NCBI GenBank assembly: GCA_034440635.1
Contig: JAOTON010001931.1
Location: 124,001-188,000, forward strand
Source of the DNA: Lepas anatifera
Lineage: Eukaryota > Arthropoda > Thecostraca > Lepadidae
Direction: 5' to 3'
Length of the DNA: 64,000 nt
Positions 13,161 to 24,892 of the stretch are shown here, piece by piece. Positions within the stretch are counted from its first letter, which is position 1; each line of letters opens with the position of its first letter. Under the pieces are notes generated by a model. That model had not been told where the DNA came from. It saw only the letters and a list, made by a program, of their open reading frames with translations, and made no database searches. The position numbers were made by a program, and so were the translations under genes.

Positions 13161-15290
13161 CAAGATCAAAAGGCCCGTGGGACCAATCTTGAGGCCCCTG
13201 GGACCAAGTTCAGGTCCCTGGGACCAAGTTCAGGCCCCTGAGACCAACTCAGGGCCCCTGAGACCAAGGTCAGGGCCCTCGAGATCAATGTTCGATAATC
13301 CGGAGCCCTTGATATCGATGATCAAGGGCCCCTGAGACCATGCTCGTGGAGCACACTGAGACCAAGCTTGGGGATCCTCTGAGACCAAGCTCGGGGACCC
13401 CTGAGACCAGGATCCAAAGGCCCGTGAGACCAAGATCGAAAGGATCGTGGGACCAAGTTTGGGGCCCTGAGACCAAGCTCAGGCCCCTTAGACCACCTCG
13501 GGGCCCCTGAGACCAAGCTCGGGAGCCCATGAGACCCAGATCGAAAGGCCCGTGAGACCAAGATCGAAAGGCCCGTGGGACCAATCTTGGGGCCCCTGGG
13601 ACCAAGTTCGGGCCCCTGAAACCAACTCAGGGCCCCTGAGACCAAGCTCAGGGGCCCCCGATATCAATGTTCAATAATCCGGAGCCCTTGATACCGATGA
13701 TCGAGGTGCCCCTGAGACCGCGCTCGTGGAGCCCACTGAGACCAAGCTTGGTGTCCTCTGAGACTAAAGTTTGGGCGTCCTCTGAGACCAAGCTCGGGGG
13801 CCCTTGAGACCAAGCTCGGGGGCCCTTGAGACCAAGCTCGGGGGCCCCCTGAAACCAAGACCGAAAAGCCCGTGAGACCACGATCGAAAATCCCGTGGGA
13901 ACAAGATCAAAAGGCCCGTGGCACCGAGTTTGAAGCCCCTGAGACCAAGCTCGGGGGTCCCCTGATACCAAGACCGAAAGGCCGTGAGACCAAGATCAAA
14001 AGGCCCGTGGGACCAATCTTGTGGCCCCTGAGACCAGGCTCGGGTTCCTGAGACTAACTCGGGGCGCCTGAGACCAAGCTCAGGGGCCCCCGATATCAAT
14101 GTTCGATAATCCGGAGCCCTTGATACCGATGATCGAGGGCCCCTGAGACCAGGCTTGTGGAGCCCCCTGAGACCAAGCTCAGGCCACTGAGGACAAGCTT
14201 GTGGAGCCCCCTGAGACCAAGCTCAGGTCACTGAGGACAAGCTCGGGGGTCCCCTGAGACCAAACTCGTGGAGCCCACCGAGATCAAGCTCAGGCCACTA
14301 AGACCAAGTTTGGGGGTCCTCTGAGACTAAGTTTGGGGGTCCTCTGAGACCAAGCTCGGGGGTCCCCTGCAACTAAGTTCGGGGTCCCCTGACACCAAGC
14401 TTTGGGGGGCCTAAGACCAAGCTCGGGGGCTCCCTGAGACCAAGACCGAAAGACCGTGAGACCAAGATCAAAACGCCCGTAGAACCAACCTTAAGATCGG
14501 TCCCACGGGCCTTCTTAAGATCTTAATACTAAGATCCCAGGGGCCCCAATTTGGGCCCCTGGGCCAAGTTCAGAACCCTGAGACCAACTCAGGGCCCTTG
14601 AGACCAAACTCAGGTGCCCCCGATATCAATGTTCGCTAATCCGGAGCCCTCGATAGCGATGATCGAGGGACCCCTGAAACCAAGCTCGGGGAGCCCCTGA
14701 GGCCAAGTTCGGGCCACTGAAACCAAGCTCGGTGGTCCCCTGGGACCAAGTTCAGGGTTTCCTGAAACAAAGCTCGGGGGGGGCACCTGAGACCAAGCTT
14801 GGTGTCCCTGAGACCAAGCTCGAGGGACCCCTGACCCCACGCTCGGGGCCCCTGAGACCAAGATCGAAAGGCCCGTGAGATCAAGATCGAAAGGCTGGTG
14901 GGACAAAGAAGAAAAGGTCCGTGGGACCAAGCTTGGGCCCCCAGATACCAAGCTCGGGGTCCCTGAGACCAACTCGGGGCCCCCTGAGACCAAGCTCAGT
15001 TGGCCCCAAGATCAATGTTTGATACTTCGGAGCCCTCGATACCGGAGTACCCCTGAGACCAGGCTCGGGGAACTCCTCGAGACCAACCAAGGACCACTGA
15101 GACCAAGCTCGGGGACCCCGAGATCAAGTTTGGAGGGCAATCTGACATTAAGCTCGAGGGTCCCCGAGATTAAGCTCGCAGGGCAGTCGTACACTAAGCT
15201 CCGGGGCCCCTGAGATCAAGCCCAGGGGCCCTCTGAAACTAAGTTCGGGGGTCCCGTGCACGACCAAGCTCAGGGGCCCTCCAGTTCAAT
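13161..15290 (-). repeat. 22-bp GGTCTC satellite, minus orientation (second block)
   Basis: This continues the minus-orientation array interrupted at 8484. It pairs in inverse with the left arm: 14970-15100 with 3301-3420, 14600-14670 with 3590-3640, and the CTTAAGAT-rich module at 14490-14550 with 3715-3790. Confidence 0.85.
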
Positions 15291-17894
15291 GCTCGTGTTT
15301 TCCAGTGCACAAGATCTGCCCAAGGGGGTCCATGGTCCCAACGACTCCTCTGGCTACGCCACTGATCTGGACACGTCTTTGCGAATTGCACCTCTTCCCA
15401 GCTTTCTGAACACGCCTCTGAATAAATCATCCCCACCAGCAGTCTTTTGGAGACGCCTTTTCCACTTGCAACCCCTTCCGAACAGTCTGAGACCACTCTG
15501 TACAATGTACTCTTTTCCAACACTCTGAGATCGCTTTTGTACTATATATCTTTTTAGCACTCTGAGCATGCCTGTCCGCATTACATGCTCCTACTAGCAG
15601 TCTCCTGGACACGCCTTTGCCAATTGTACCCTTTTCCTAATCTTCTGAGCACGCCTCTGTAGAATACATCTCGTTGCCAGCAGTCTCGTTTGAACGCCTT
15701 TTCCAACTGCACCCCTTTCCAGCAGTCTTAACACGCCTCTGTCGCATAGGCGAATCCAGGGGGCAGAGGTCCCGCGCCCTCCCACCGATCAGCCCTCGGC
15801 GCCCCCTGCAAGGTCTATGTCGCCCCCCTGAAACGTAGCTTCCCATCCCCGCTCCGGTTGCGAAATTCAGCACCCACCAATAAGATTTTGTGCTCACCTG
15901 ATAGCTTTGCCGGTCAAAAGTGGTGTCCCCTGTTCCGGATGGCGCCCCCTTGCTGGAAGTCCTGAATCCGCCTATGCGCTGTCGTTGTTTCTTGTGTTCC
16001 CAACGTTTTAACCCTCGCCCCACCGGGGGCCATCGATGGCCCCCCTAAGGTTTTTCCGGGATAGCAGAAAAACGACGAGGCGCAGCACCGCGGTTGAGAG
16101 CTCTACCTCTCACTGCATCATTTTCCCATCATCCCTGAAATTTTTTACCCCGGGTCACCCAAGGTCAGGTCACCAGACGAGGTCAACCATTGTCACCTCA
16201 CTTCAACTTTAGAGCTCTGTAAGAGCTACATTTCAAAGTCGATCGATTTGAAACTTCCTACACATCATGACCCCTCCAGGGTCTACAAGGTGTATATCCG
16301 GGATTTTTCGATTTCGTGCCCTGAGGTCAGGTCACGAGGCGACCTCTCCCATTGGAAAAGCATGGGGAAAACCTGTTTCATGATATAAAAGCCACAAAAA
16401 GGATTGCAAATACTCAAACTACTCAGAACAGCGTTTTTGGACACCCTTTCACGGATCCTAGGGGTCATATTTACCCTTTGACTTTTTCAAGGTCATCCAA
16501 GGTCACCAGAGGTCAAAAACGGTATTTTGGCAATAACTTTTGACCTAATTAAGCTAGAGCGGTGAAACAAACACCATCGTGTTTGTCTGGTGACTGGCTT
16601 TCATTTGATATACAGCAAGATCACTTTCTGACCTTTCGTGACCTCAGGTCATATTAGGTCACGAGGTGACCTCTGGAGGTCAAACCACTGGCGGGAGGTC
16701 TTTACGTTCCACATAGCGGAAAAAGTACTGGCAATTTGCTATAAAATGTACTTTACCAGGCCTCAATAGCTCTAATGACATAAGAGTTATGCCCAGTTTG
16801 CTCAATCATTGCATATTTGAGTGAAAATAGCCGATCTTGACCTAATTTGACCTCTGGAGGTCAAACCATTGACCTGAGCACTAAAACATGCGAAGTAATT
16901 TCTTACTGAATTCACGCAAGCTTTCTATTGCACTTTGCAGATTTGCGCTAACGCCCATATTTTCGGAGTTAGAGGGGGGGCCATCGATGGCCCCCCGGTG
17001 GGGCGAAGGTGGCGCCGGACCCCCGGTGGGGCGCGGGTTAAGTACGCCCCTGGTCCTGGTATGGGGAATTATTGATATCTTGGGATATGGGGAAGAATAC
17101 TGGGTTATTTCTGAACTGGTATGCAATTTTCGGTTCCGGGCATGAACACCAATAGCAACAGAAAGTATTCCGCTGTAATAAAAGTAGTGAGGTTTTTACC
17201 TATGATTTTACAGTTGTCCTGGAAAGGAACATCGTGAAAAGCTACAAATTTTAAAAATGACTATTTTTAGCTCGGTATATAGGTTTTCTAAGCGATTGTT
17301 GTATTGAGTCACGAGCTGAGTTTTGGCACCCAGCCCTGGTAGTCATAGATCCTACTTCCGGTTGACAAAAAGTCTAATAAAACAGTTTCTAGCCAACGAA
17401 ACTTCACCAAAAGATACAAATCTGTAGAAAAGGCAGGCATATATTTCAAGACGAAAAAGCTAAGTAGTTGTTGCAATGGTTCGGATTTTGAGTTTTGGCA
17501 GTAGCATGAACACTAACGGCACCGAAAATTATTCCGCCGTAATAAAAGTAGTATAATTTTAACCTTCAATGTTACAGTTGCCATGGAAAGAAACATCGTG
17601 AAAAGGTACAAATTTTAAGCATTACTATTTCTAAGTCGGCATAAAGATTTTCTAAGCGATTGTTACATTCTTTCGTGAGTTGAGTTTTGGCACCTAGTTC
17701 TGGCAGTAACCGACCCTACTTCCGGTCAACAAAAAGTCTAATAAAACAGTTTCTAGTGAACGAAACCTCACCAAAAGATACAAATTTGTAAAAAAGGTAG
17801 TAAGCTATTAGGATACCAAAAAGCTAAGCAGTTACTGCAATGGTTTAGATTTTGAGTTTTGGCAGTTGGAGTCGGCAGTGTAGTAGCATGTCCC
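15291..17894 (-). repeat. right arm (terminal inverted repeat) of the giant foldback
   Basis: This is the reverse complement of 1942-3180, made longer by a TTAA MITE (16012-17037) and by a subterminal tandem duplication of about 365 bp (compare 17143-17507 with 17508-17872). The left arm has only one copy of that subterminal unit. Confidence 0.85.
16012..17037 (+). mobile_element. TTAA-type MITE, family 1, copy 1 (1026 bp)
   Basis: The ends are CCCTCGCCCCACCG and its inverse, directly flanked by TTAA (16008-16011 and 17038-17041). The other foldback arm shows the empty site: AACGTTTTAAGTACGCC in the orientation of this arm, with a single TTAA. TTAA duplication is typical of piggyBac- and Kolobok-type elements. 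GC-rich hairpins (GGGGCCATCGATGGCCCC) lie just inside each end. The interior is packed with AGGTCA/TGACCT hexamers and has no coding capacity. A second copy is at 34509-35528. Confidence 0.9.
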
Positions 17895-18313
17895 GATAAG
17901 AACAAAACAAAAAATACAAACAAAACAAGCGCGCACGGCTGGTGACTGGTGTCGTTCGCGAAGATAAATGCATTTACCTATTGCTGAGAAGTTCCATATA
18001 CCACCTGAGAGAACCTGTCGGAGACTGGAGCCAGCCAGCAGTTTCGTGACTTTAAATTTGAAACCCTAGATAAGCTAGGTTAAGCTATTGAAAGGTTGAT
18101 CTGTTTGTGCTCATTCATATTTTCCTCTCCCTCTGATTTGTCCACACAGAAATGACATATTCTCTGTTATCGCTTCCTTTTCTTGTGTCAATTCTCGGAT
18201 TTTTCTGATCAGACACTCCTGTCTTCGATTTTCATAATGATTTGCGGGCTGTGTATCATTATTATCATTCACCCGCCTGATCAGTTCTCTTCGGGAATTT
18301 CCCTGTGCAGACA

Positions 18314-20302
18314 GGTTGCATACATGAATAAGAGACACCTGGATCGGAGACTCGCCGCCTCCGACCGACAGCGCCGATCACTCCGTACTGCGCATGCGCG
18401 AAACGACGTACAGGGCGCATCACATCCGAATGCATTAGTTCGAATGAGGCGTGCGGGGAGGTTGTGTTGAAATCAGTGGCGTAACCAAGGAGGTGGGTCC
18501 TAGGGGTCTGCGGACCCCATTGGGCCGATCAGGGGCCCCAGCGTCAGACTCTGGAGTTCTCCGAGATGCATTCTCAGGAGCCCCGAATCGGCCGCAGGGC
18601 TCCCTTCCAAGAGAGTTTATCTCAGGCGGGCCTCAAGAGTTGTTCTCAGGGCCCCCGAAAGCTATCTCAGGGGCACCGCGAGGGGTTGGTCTTAGAGCCT
18701 GCGAGAGACGGTCTCAGGGCTCCCCGAAAGTCGGTTCAGGGGCCCCCGTTAGTCGGTCTCAGGGGCCCCAAGGACCATTTCCGGACCTTTTTCGTTACAT
18801 GACTACCTTTTTCTACCAACTTGATTATCGCGCCTGTGTGCGATGTGGAACCATGGGGTAGCCCCCATCGAATACTTATCACAACCGGGTGTCTAAATTC
18901 ATATTGACCCCACTCCCCCGAAATAAAAGGTCCATCGGCGGACCGTTATTTTAGGTCCATGGGGCACTCATATAAGGCTAATTTTTGGCCCTCCCCTACT
19001 TTAGAGGCGGGCAAAGGTGCTTTGCACAGAACGCCTTATAAAAAGCCCTTAACTAACTAACCCCTCCCCCGTTTAGCTCTTAGGGGATCCCGGAGACTGG
19101 CTCTGGGGCTCTCTGAGACCAACACTTGGTGGCACTCAATAAGGCTCATTTCGGTCGCTCCACCGATTAGCTCTCAGGGAACTCAGACTGATTCCTGGGG
19201 GCCTGTTAGAAGAAAACTGAGGGGCCCCTGATAATATCTCGGGGCTCCTGAGATAAGTTCTCGGCAGCACCTCTGGGACTATACATCGCGACCCCAGATT
19301 TGCTCCGAGTGGGGCGAGGGGGCTGATACTTACTGTCAGGGGCATCCAGATTAGCTCAGGGTCCCCTGAGGCTGACTCTCGGAGGGTGGGGATGGAAATG
19401 ATTTCCGACAGCCCTCCGAGACTAATCCTGGGGCGCCCCCAATAACTCTCGGATTTACCACTAATTCTGGGTCCCAAAACTAGCTTTCAGGGCCCCTTGA
19501 AAGGAACTCTTGGCTCCTGAGAAAGACGTCCTTGAGACATGGGGGCCCTGAAACTAACACTTGGCAGCACCTATGATAATAATTCTCGGATCCCCATATT
19601 AGCTTTCGGAACCCCTGAGAGGAGGTCCCCATAGACCAAAACGGATGGGCCCTGATAATAACTTGGGTCTCTCGTGATTAAATCTAGGGGGCCCCTGATA
19701 CTGGCCTTTGGAGCCCCCTGAGAATGACTCGAGGGACTCCTGAGGTCAACTCTCGAGGGGAGGGTGGTCCTGATACTAATTTTTGGGGTCCCCTGACTGA
19801 CTCTCGGGGACCCTGATACCGGCTCTCGGGGGCTTCTGACACCGGCTCTCGAGTGGGGGGCTGGGGAGCACTACCCCCAGTCCGAAAGTTATGGGGCAGC
19901 CGCATCCGCCCCCCCCCCCGCTTCACCTATGACATCACGTCATCGTGTAATGCAGGGAAAATGTGTCTTATTGGGGGGATTCAGTTTGCCACCCCTCTCC
20001 CCTGTCCCTGACCCCTGTTAAAGGCAATGCCCTGGAAAATGAAAAGCGTGATACAGAACATGCTCATCTGTCGGCTGGAACCACGCTGTCTGCAGAGATG
20101 TGCTAAATGTGGCCTCGATTTCGACGAGTCGTGGCCGTTTTCCCCATTTGACGCGCCTGCGTCCGAGGCGTCCGGCGGCCGGCGCCCTGTATGTCGAAGC
20201 TTCCCACTTTTCCCGCTAGGCGGACGACCGCTGTCGCTCACATCAAAGGCGCCGACAGGGGAGTCTCCGATCCAGGTATCTCTTATTCATGTTGCATATC
20301 TT
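18314..20302. mobile_element. small decayed foldback element with GGTCTC-like satellite
   Basis: Inverted arms share ATGAATAAGAGAYACCTGG and GATCGGAGACTC (about 18320-18360 and 20258-20300). Inside are a CAGTGGCGTAACC terminus at 18474, diverged satellite in plus orientation (18530-18790), a spacer, and diverged satellite in minus orientation (19080-19870). The plan matches the giant foldback on a smaller, older scale. No target duplication was identified, so the exact ends are uncertain. Confidence 0.5.
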
Positions 20303-20620
20303 TGAGCTCCCATCATTGTACTACGGACGGCAATGTAGTGATATGATTTGAGTGTACCAACTCGTCAATGGTAGAACCAACCAGGATTATGCCCCTTTCT
20401 TCGTACCAGTGTGCAAAGTACAGCATTTTCGACGAGAATTCATTGGTGTGAGTGCCCTTGGAGACAGGAGTGAGTGGTGCAAATTTTATTAACCTGGTGT
20501 GAATTTGTAAGACTGGTGTGAGGAAGATGACACTATAAACCAAACATATAATGACTGAATGGTTATAAAGATATAGGAGGGCGCCTTATAAAAGTCCTTA
20601 ACTATCTAACTAATAAGAGA

Positions 20621-20984
20621 CCAGCGTGCAAAGTATGGCATTTTCGACAAGATCTCAATCAGTGCGAGGGCCCTTGGAGACAGGAGCAAGTGGTGCGAAT
20701 TTTATCAACCTCGTGCGAATTTGTGAGACTGGTGCGAGGAAGGTGACACTGAAAACCAGTTAAATAATGGCTAAATGGTTATAAAGACATAGGAGTGGGC
20801 CTTATAAAAAGTCCTCAACTAACTAACTAATAAGAGAGGTAGCATCGCATCGTGTGGGTAGGAATGAGTGTATTTTTCTTGCTGGTATATGGTAGATTGG
20901 TGTGAATTTTAGGTGGCTGGCGGTGTGAGAATTTTAGATGGCTGGTGTGACTCGTCTGGCCTGCTGCCATACTTTGCAGACTGG
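20621..20984 (+). mobile_element. hAT-type MITE, copy 3, nested in copy 2
   Basis: A full copy runs from CCAGCGTGCAAAG to GCAGACTGG. Its left target duplication ATAAGAGA is at 20613-20620. The matching right copy is at 23339-23346, on the far side of the LINE, so the LINE entered at or beside the MITE's right edge. Confidence 0.8.
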
Positions 20985-23338
20985 ATAGGGAGAAGCGGGG
21001 AGAAGCATCCAGCATATTTGATCTCATTTTCACAGATGAGGAGGGATTGGTGCGCAACTTGCAATTTCTTACCAGCATAGGGAAGAGCGATCATCTCACC
21101 CTTCAGTTTTCACTCAACTGCTACGCAAGAAGGAGGGAGTGTCTTGCCTCACGCCAAAAATTTTAGGTGTGCCAATTTTCAGGCCCTAAATCAGCACTTT
21201 GGGGCAATAAATTTGGACATCATGGACGACCTGGAAGTTAGAGAAGCCTATTAATTCTTTACGAATGTTCTGGACGCGGCAATGGATAGCCACATACCCA
21301 AATCTCGGGTCAGGTCAAACCGAAAAAACATATATATGACTAGCTCTGCCACGCACCTCAAACAGAAAAGCGAAGACTGGCACTAGTCTACCACCATACC
21401 GAGGACATAATGGACTTGGCACGTCTAAGAAACTGTGAGCAGGAGCTGAGGTCTATGACCCGTAAGTTGCAAAGAGACCACGAGCGTGCCCTAGCGCACA
21501 ACATAAAGATCAACCCAAAGGCTTTCTGGATGTATACAGGGTCGAGGCTGAAGACCAGATCAGGAGTCAACGATCTATTAAACGAAGGTCAGTTGGAGTT
21601 TGATGACTTTGCGAAGGCTTCAATTCTAAACAGGTTTTTTACACGGGTTTTCACACGCGAGGATGTCCGTTCCATACCTGACTTCCCAACTCGCTGCCTG
21701 GAGCCCTTCCTCAGGGACATCACCATCTCGCCACTCATTGTATATGGGAAGCTAAGGTCTCTCAAAACATGCAGCTCCCTGGGGCCAGACTGCCTTCACC
21801 CCAGAGTTTTGCATGAGGCATCTTCTTCTCTTAGCGCCCCCTATCCAAACTGTTCAGGAAATCACTAGACACTGGTTGCTTACCTAAGGAATGGTGATGG
21901 GATCCATCACGCCAATTTTCAAAAAGGGAAATAAACAGGACCCAGGCAATTACAGACCTGTGAGCTTGACAGCCATACCCTGCAAAGTCCTGGAGTCAAT
22001 ACTCAGAGACGAGCTTCTGGACCATCTGAAGACCCATAATCTCCTTTCTAAGGACCAACATGGATTCCGCCCAAAACGTTCATGTGAAACGCAGCTGCTG
22101 GAGGTCTTGGAAGAATGGAGCCTGATGATGGAGAACAAAAACCCTGTTGATGCAGTGTACTTAGATTTTTGGAAGGCGTTCGACTCCATTCCTCACTGCT
22201 GGCTGATGACCAAACTAGCTGCATATGGTGTTCGCCGCAAAGTCTTAAAATGGATTAAAGCCTTTCTATCAAACCGTCTCCAGCGGGTAGTTGTTGGTTC
22301 TTCTGCTTCTGATTGGTCTCCTGTCATCAGCGGTGTGCCTCAGGGATCAGTGCTTGGTCCAATCTTGTTTCTGATTTATATCAATGATCTCCCAGACGCT
22401 GTAAATTCCGCAGTAAAAATATTTGCCGACGACACGAAATTATACTCTAGCGCCAATGACATTCGATACGCCGTCAGCTTGCAGCTCGATATCGACCGCA
22501 TGCTGAGGTGGTCGGAGCTGTGGCAAATGCCCTTCAACTTGGGAAAGTGCTCGATCTTACACATCGGTGAGTCAAACAGAAGCTTCGACTTTGCCATGAA
22601 CGGTGTGACGCTGCAAAAGTCGTTTCTGGAAAAGGACCTCGGAATTGTCATTGACAAGGGCCTTAAATTTAGGCAACAGGCTGCCTCTGCGGTTTCCAGG
22701 CCATCGAGGGTCCAAGCCGTGATCAGAAATCGTTTGCCAACATCGATACGTTTACACTTCCGCTTCTCTACAAGACACTGGTCCGTCCCCACTTGGAATA
22801 TGGGAATGTTGTTTGGGGTCCGTTTAATAGAGGAGGCCAGAAGTTAGTCGAGAGGGTCCAGCGACGTGCGACACGCATGGTTCGAGTACTGGCCCATCTC
22901 CCTTACACCGAACGTTTGCGTGAGCTTGGCTTGCCTTCTCTCTACTTTCGGAGACGTCGTGGTGACATGATCAAGGTTTTTCGACTTCTTCATGGCGACA
23001 TGGACCAAGATCCATCACAGTTCCTGGAGCTCGACAGTCGAGGACGTACGAGCGGTCACGCCCTGAAGCTGATGAAACCAAATGCTGTCTCAAGAGTCCG
23101 TCGCTTTTCCTTTGGTGTTAGGGTTGTTAATGATTGGAATGCCCTCCCTCACCATGTCGTCAACGCCACCACTCTCTCACAGTTCAAAACCAAATTAGAC
23201 GCCCATTGGGCAAATCAGAGGTACTATGTACCTCCGCAAGACTGAGCCGTGACATATTCTGACAGGAGCTCGTTGATGACCGAATCCAACAGGCTCTTGT
23301 AAACCTTCAAATTTCAACAAACTTATCGTATCGTATCG
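20985..23338 (+). pseudogene. CR1-like non-LTR retrotransposon, 5'-truncated and frameshifted
   Basis: The 5' part keeps only the end of the apurinic-type endonuclease (SSIFDLIF and SDHLTLQFS, 20985-21130). An in-frame stop lies near 21250. Reverse transcriptase follows: linker and first RT motifs at 21410-21868, then a frame change, then RT core at 21891-22740 with YRPVSLT, YLDFWKAFDS, GVPQGSVLGPILF and the catalytic IFADDTKLY. A second frame change near 22735 leads to the C-terminal part (RPHLEYGNVVWGP and VVNDWNALP) ending at 23245. The 3' end is a short TATCG tandem run (23324-23338), as is common for CR1-group elements. RT copies RNA at a nicked target; this copy cannot encode a full enzyme. 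Confidence 0.85.
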
Positions 23339-23650
23339 ATAAGAGAGGTAGCATTGCATCGTGTGGGTAAAATGGGTGTGTTTTTCTCACTGGTATACCT
23401 ATGGCAGATTGGTGCAAATTTTTGGTGGCTAGCGGTGCGAGAATTTTATATGGCTGGTGTGACTCGTCTGGCTTGCTGCCATACTTTGCAGACTGGTCTT
23501 CGTACTCAACACCCAAACTCGTACTCAACGCCATCCGTGGAATCTGGTTAAACCAGATGCAGTCTCCTGAGTTAGGAGTAATTTCTTTGGTGTCAGGATG
23601 ATCAGATCCTTCCCGAAGGGAGGATCATATCAATCGAAAGGGTCCAGCGC

Positions 23651-24000
23651 CCAGTCTGCAAAGTATGGCAGCAGGCCAGACGAGTCGCACCAGCCATCTA
23701 AAATTCTCGCACCACCAGCCTCCAAAAATTCGCACCAATCTGCCACATACCAGGGAAAAAATGCACCCATTCCTACCCCTACAATGCAATGCTACCTCAA
23801 TCATTAGTCAGTTAGTTAAGGACTTTTTATAAGGCCCTCTCCTGTGTCTTAATAGCCATTCAGTCATTATTTGTTTGGTTTAAGTGTCACTAACCTCGCA
23901 AATTCGCACCAGGTTGATAAAATTCGCACCACTTGGTGCTGTCTCCAAGGGCACTCGCACCGACGAGATCTCGTCGAAAATGGCATACTTTGCACGCTGG
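23651..24000 (-). mobile_element. hAT-type MITE, copy 4 (350 bp)
   Basis: This is an inverted copy of the family, starting CCAGTCTGCAAAGTATGGCA and ending TGCACGCTGG. The perfect 8-bp duplication TCCAGCGC is at 23643-23650 and 24001-24008. Confidence 0.9.
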
Positions 24001-24008
24001 TCCAGCGC

Positions 24009-24890
24009 CATGCCACCCGTATCAGTGGGGGAAACTGAGGTCAGAGTTCCCAAGAACAGCTATGTTCCCAATAATGTGAATATTGACCCATATTTAGGAA
24101 CGCTTGTTCCATAAATGGAAACGCATGTTCCCAAGGATGGGAAAGCCCAGAACGATGTTTTCAGCAAACACAACAGGAGCTTAGAAAAGATAAGGGGAAT
24201 CTTTCTATGTGGTCAATTTTAACTCCTCTTAAAATTTGAGGGGGAGTTCTACTTTGAATTCGAAAATCTGTCTTTGAACTCTCCCTCAAATATTCGTCTA
24301 AACTGCGCGATCCAGCCCCAACGGTAAAGAACTATGAAAAGATTGCTCTGAAACTGTGCGGCCAGACAAGTTCCTGAACATGTCTGATACTGATCCATCC
24401 TTTCCCCCTGCCTCAGGAGGACATTTTCTTAGCCACCCTCAGGTCCCTTTTCCTGAGGAGGATCACACTGAGACACTTATATCCTGAGCTCGCAGGAGAA
24501 CCGGGGCCAGCAGGCTATTGTGGGCCCCAAAATTCCTAAATCGTTAGGTAAGGTAAGGTACTTTTACATTACCTGACTTTACCTAAAGTTATTGGAAATT
24601 TGGAGGCACTTTGGCCTGCTAGATCCGGTGTCCGATGAGCTCAAGGAAAATTAGACTTGAATCCATACACATATATTGCATCATCCTAAATCATCAAGGT
24701 CCCACGTCCATGACAACCTTTCAAGTGCAGGATCCCTGAAATAATGCCAAGGCGGGCACATACGCGGGACCAATACATTAAAAGGTAAAAATTCAACATT
24801 CTAAAATACCACAGCAAGCAAAAACATACAAGTTTCAGGTGAGAAGATAAAACAAGCACGGCACCCCTCCACAGCCACAAACCCGGTCCG
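24009..24890. other. unannotated spacer
   Basis: No gene or repeat boundary could be supported. A short AGGTAAGGTAAGGTA-like run lies near 24546. Confidence 0.4.
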
Positions 24891-24892
24891 CT

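Larger units (their letters stand above)
1942..17894. mobile_element. giant foldback (long inverted-repeat) transposon-like element, ~15.95 kb
   Basis: The left end GGGACATGCTACTACACTG and the right end (its exact reverse complement, ending at 17894) are each followed outward by the same 9 bp, GATAAGAAC (1933-1941 and 17895-17903). A perfect 9-bp direct duplication outside inverted termini is the mark of DNA-transposon insertion; 9 bp is typical of Mutator-like elements, and 8-9 bp also occurs in Merlin. The inverted homology runs from the tips through about 1.2 kb of unique-looking arm and on into satellite DNA, with the axis near 7495. No transposase frame was recognised, so it is non-autonomous. 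It carries later insertions: a hAT-like element (8485-13152) and a TTAA MITE (16012-17037). Without these it would be about 10 kb. Confidence 0.8.
20406..23496 (+). mobile_element. hAT-type MITE, copy 2, split by nested insertions
   Basis: The left half is 20406-20620 and the right half 23339-23496. The two halves together form one MITE of the 350-bp family. The outer target duplication TCTTCGTA is perfect (20398-20405 and 23497-23504). Between the halves lie a second MITE copy and a CR1-like LINE. Confidence 0.85.

Noticed and set aside
3094..15364. A separate 12.3-kb element bounded by CAGTGGCGTAGCC and its inverse
   Set aside because: The outer flanks (GTCCAGAT and ATCTGGAC) are inverse, not direct, copies. 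They belong to the arms of the giant foldback and are not a target duplication.
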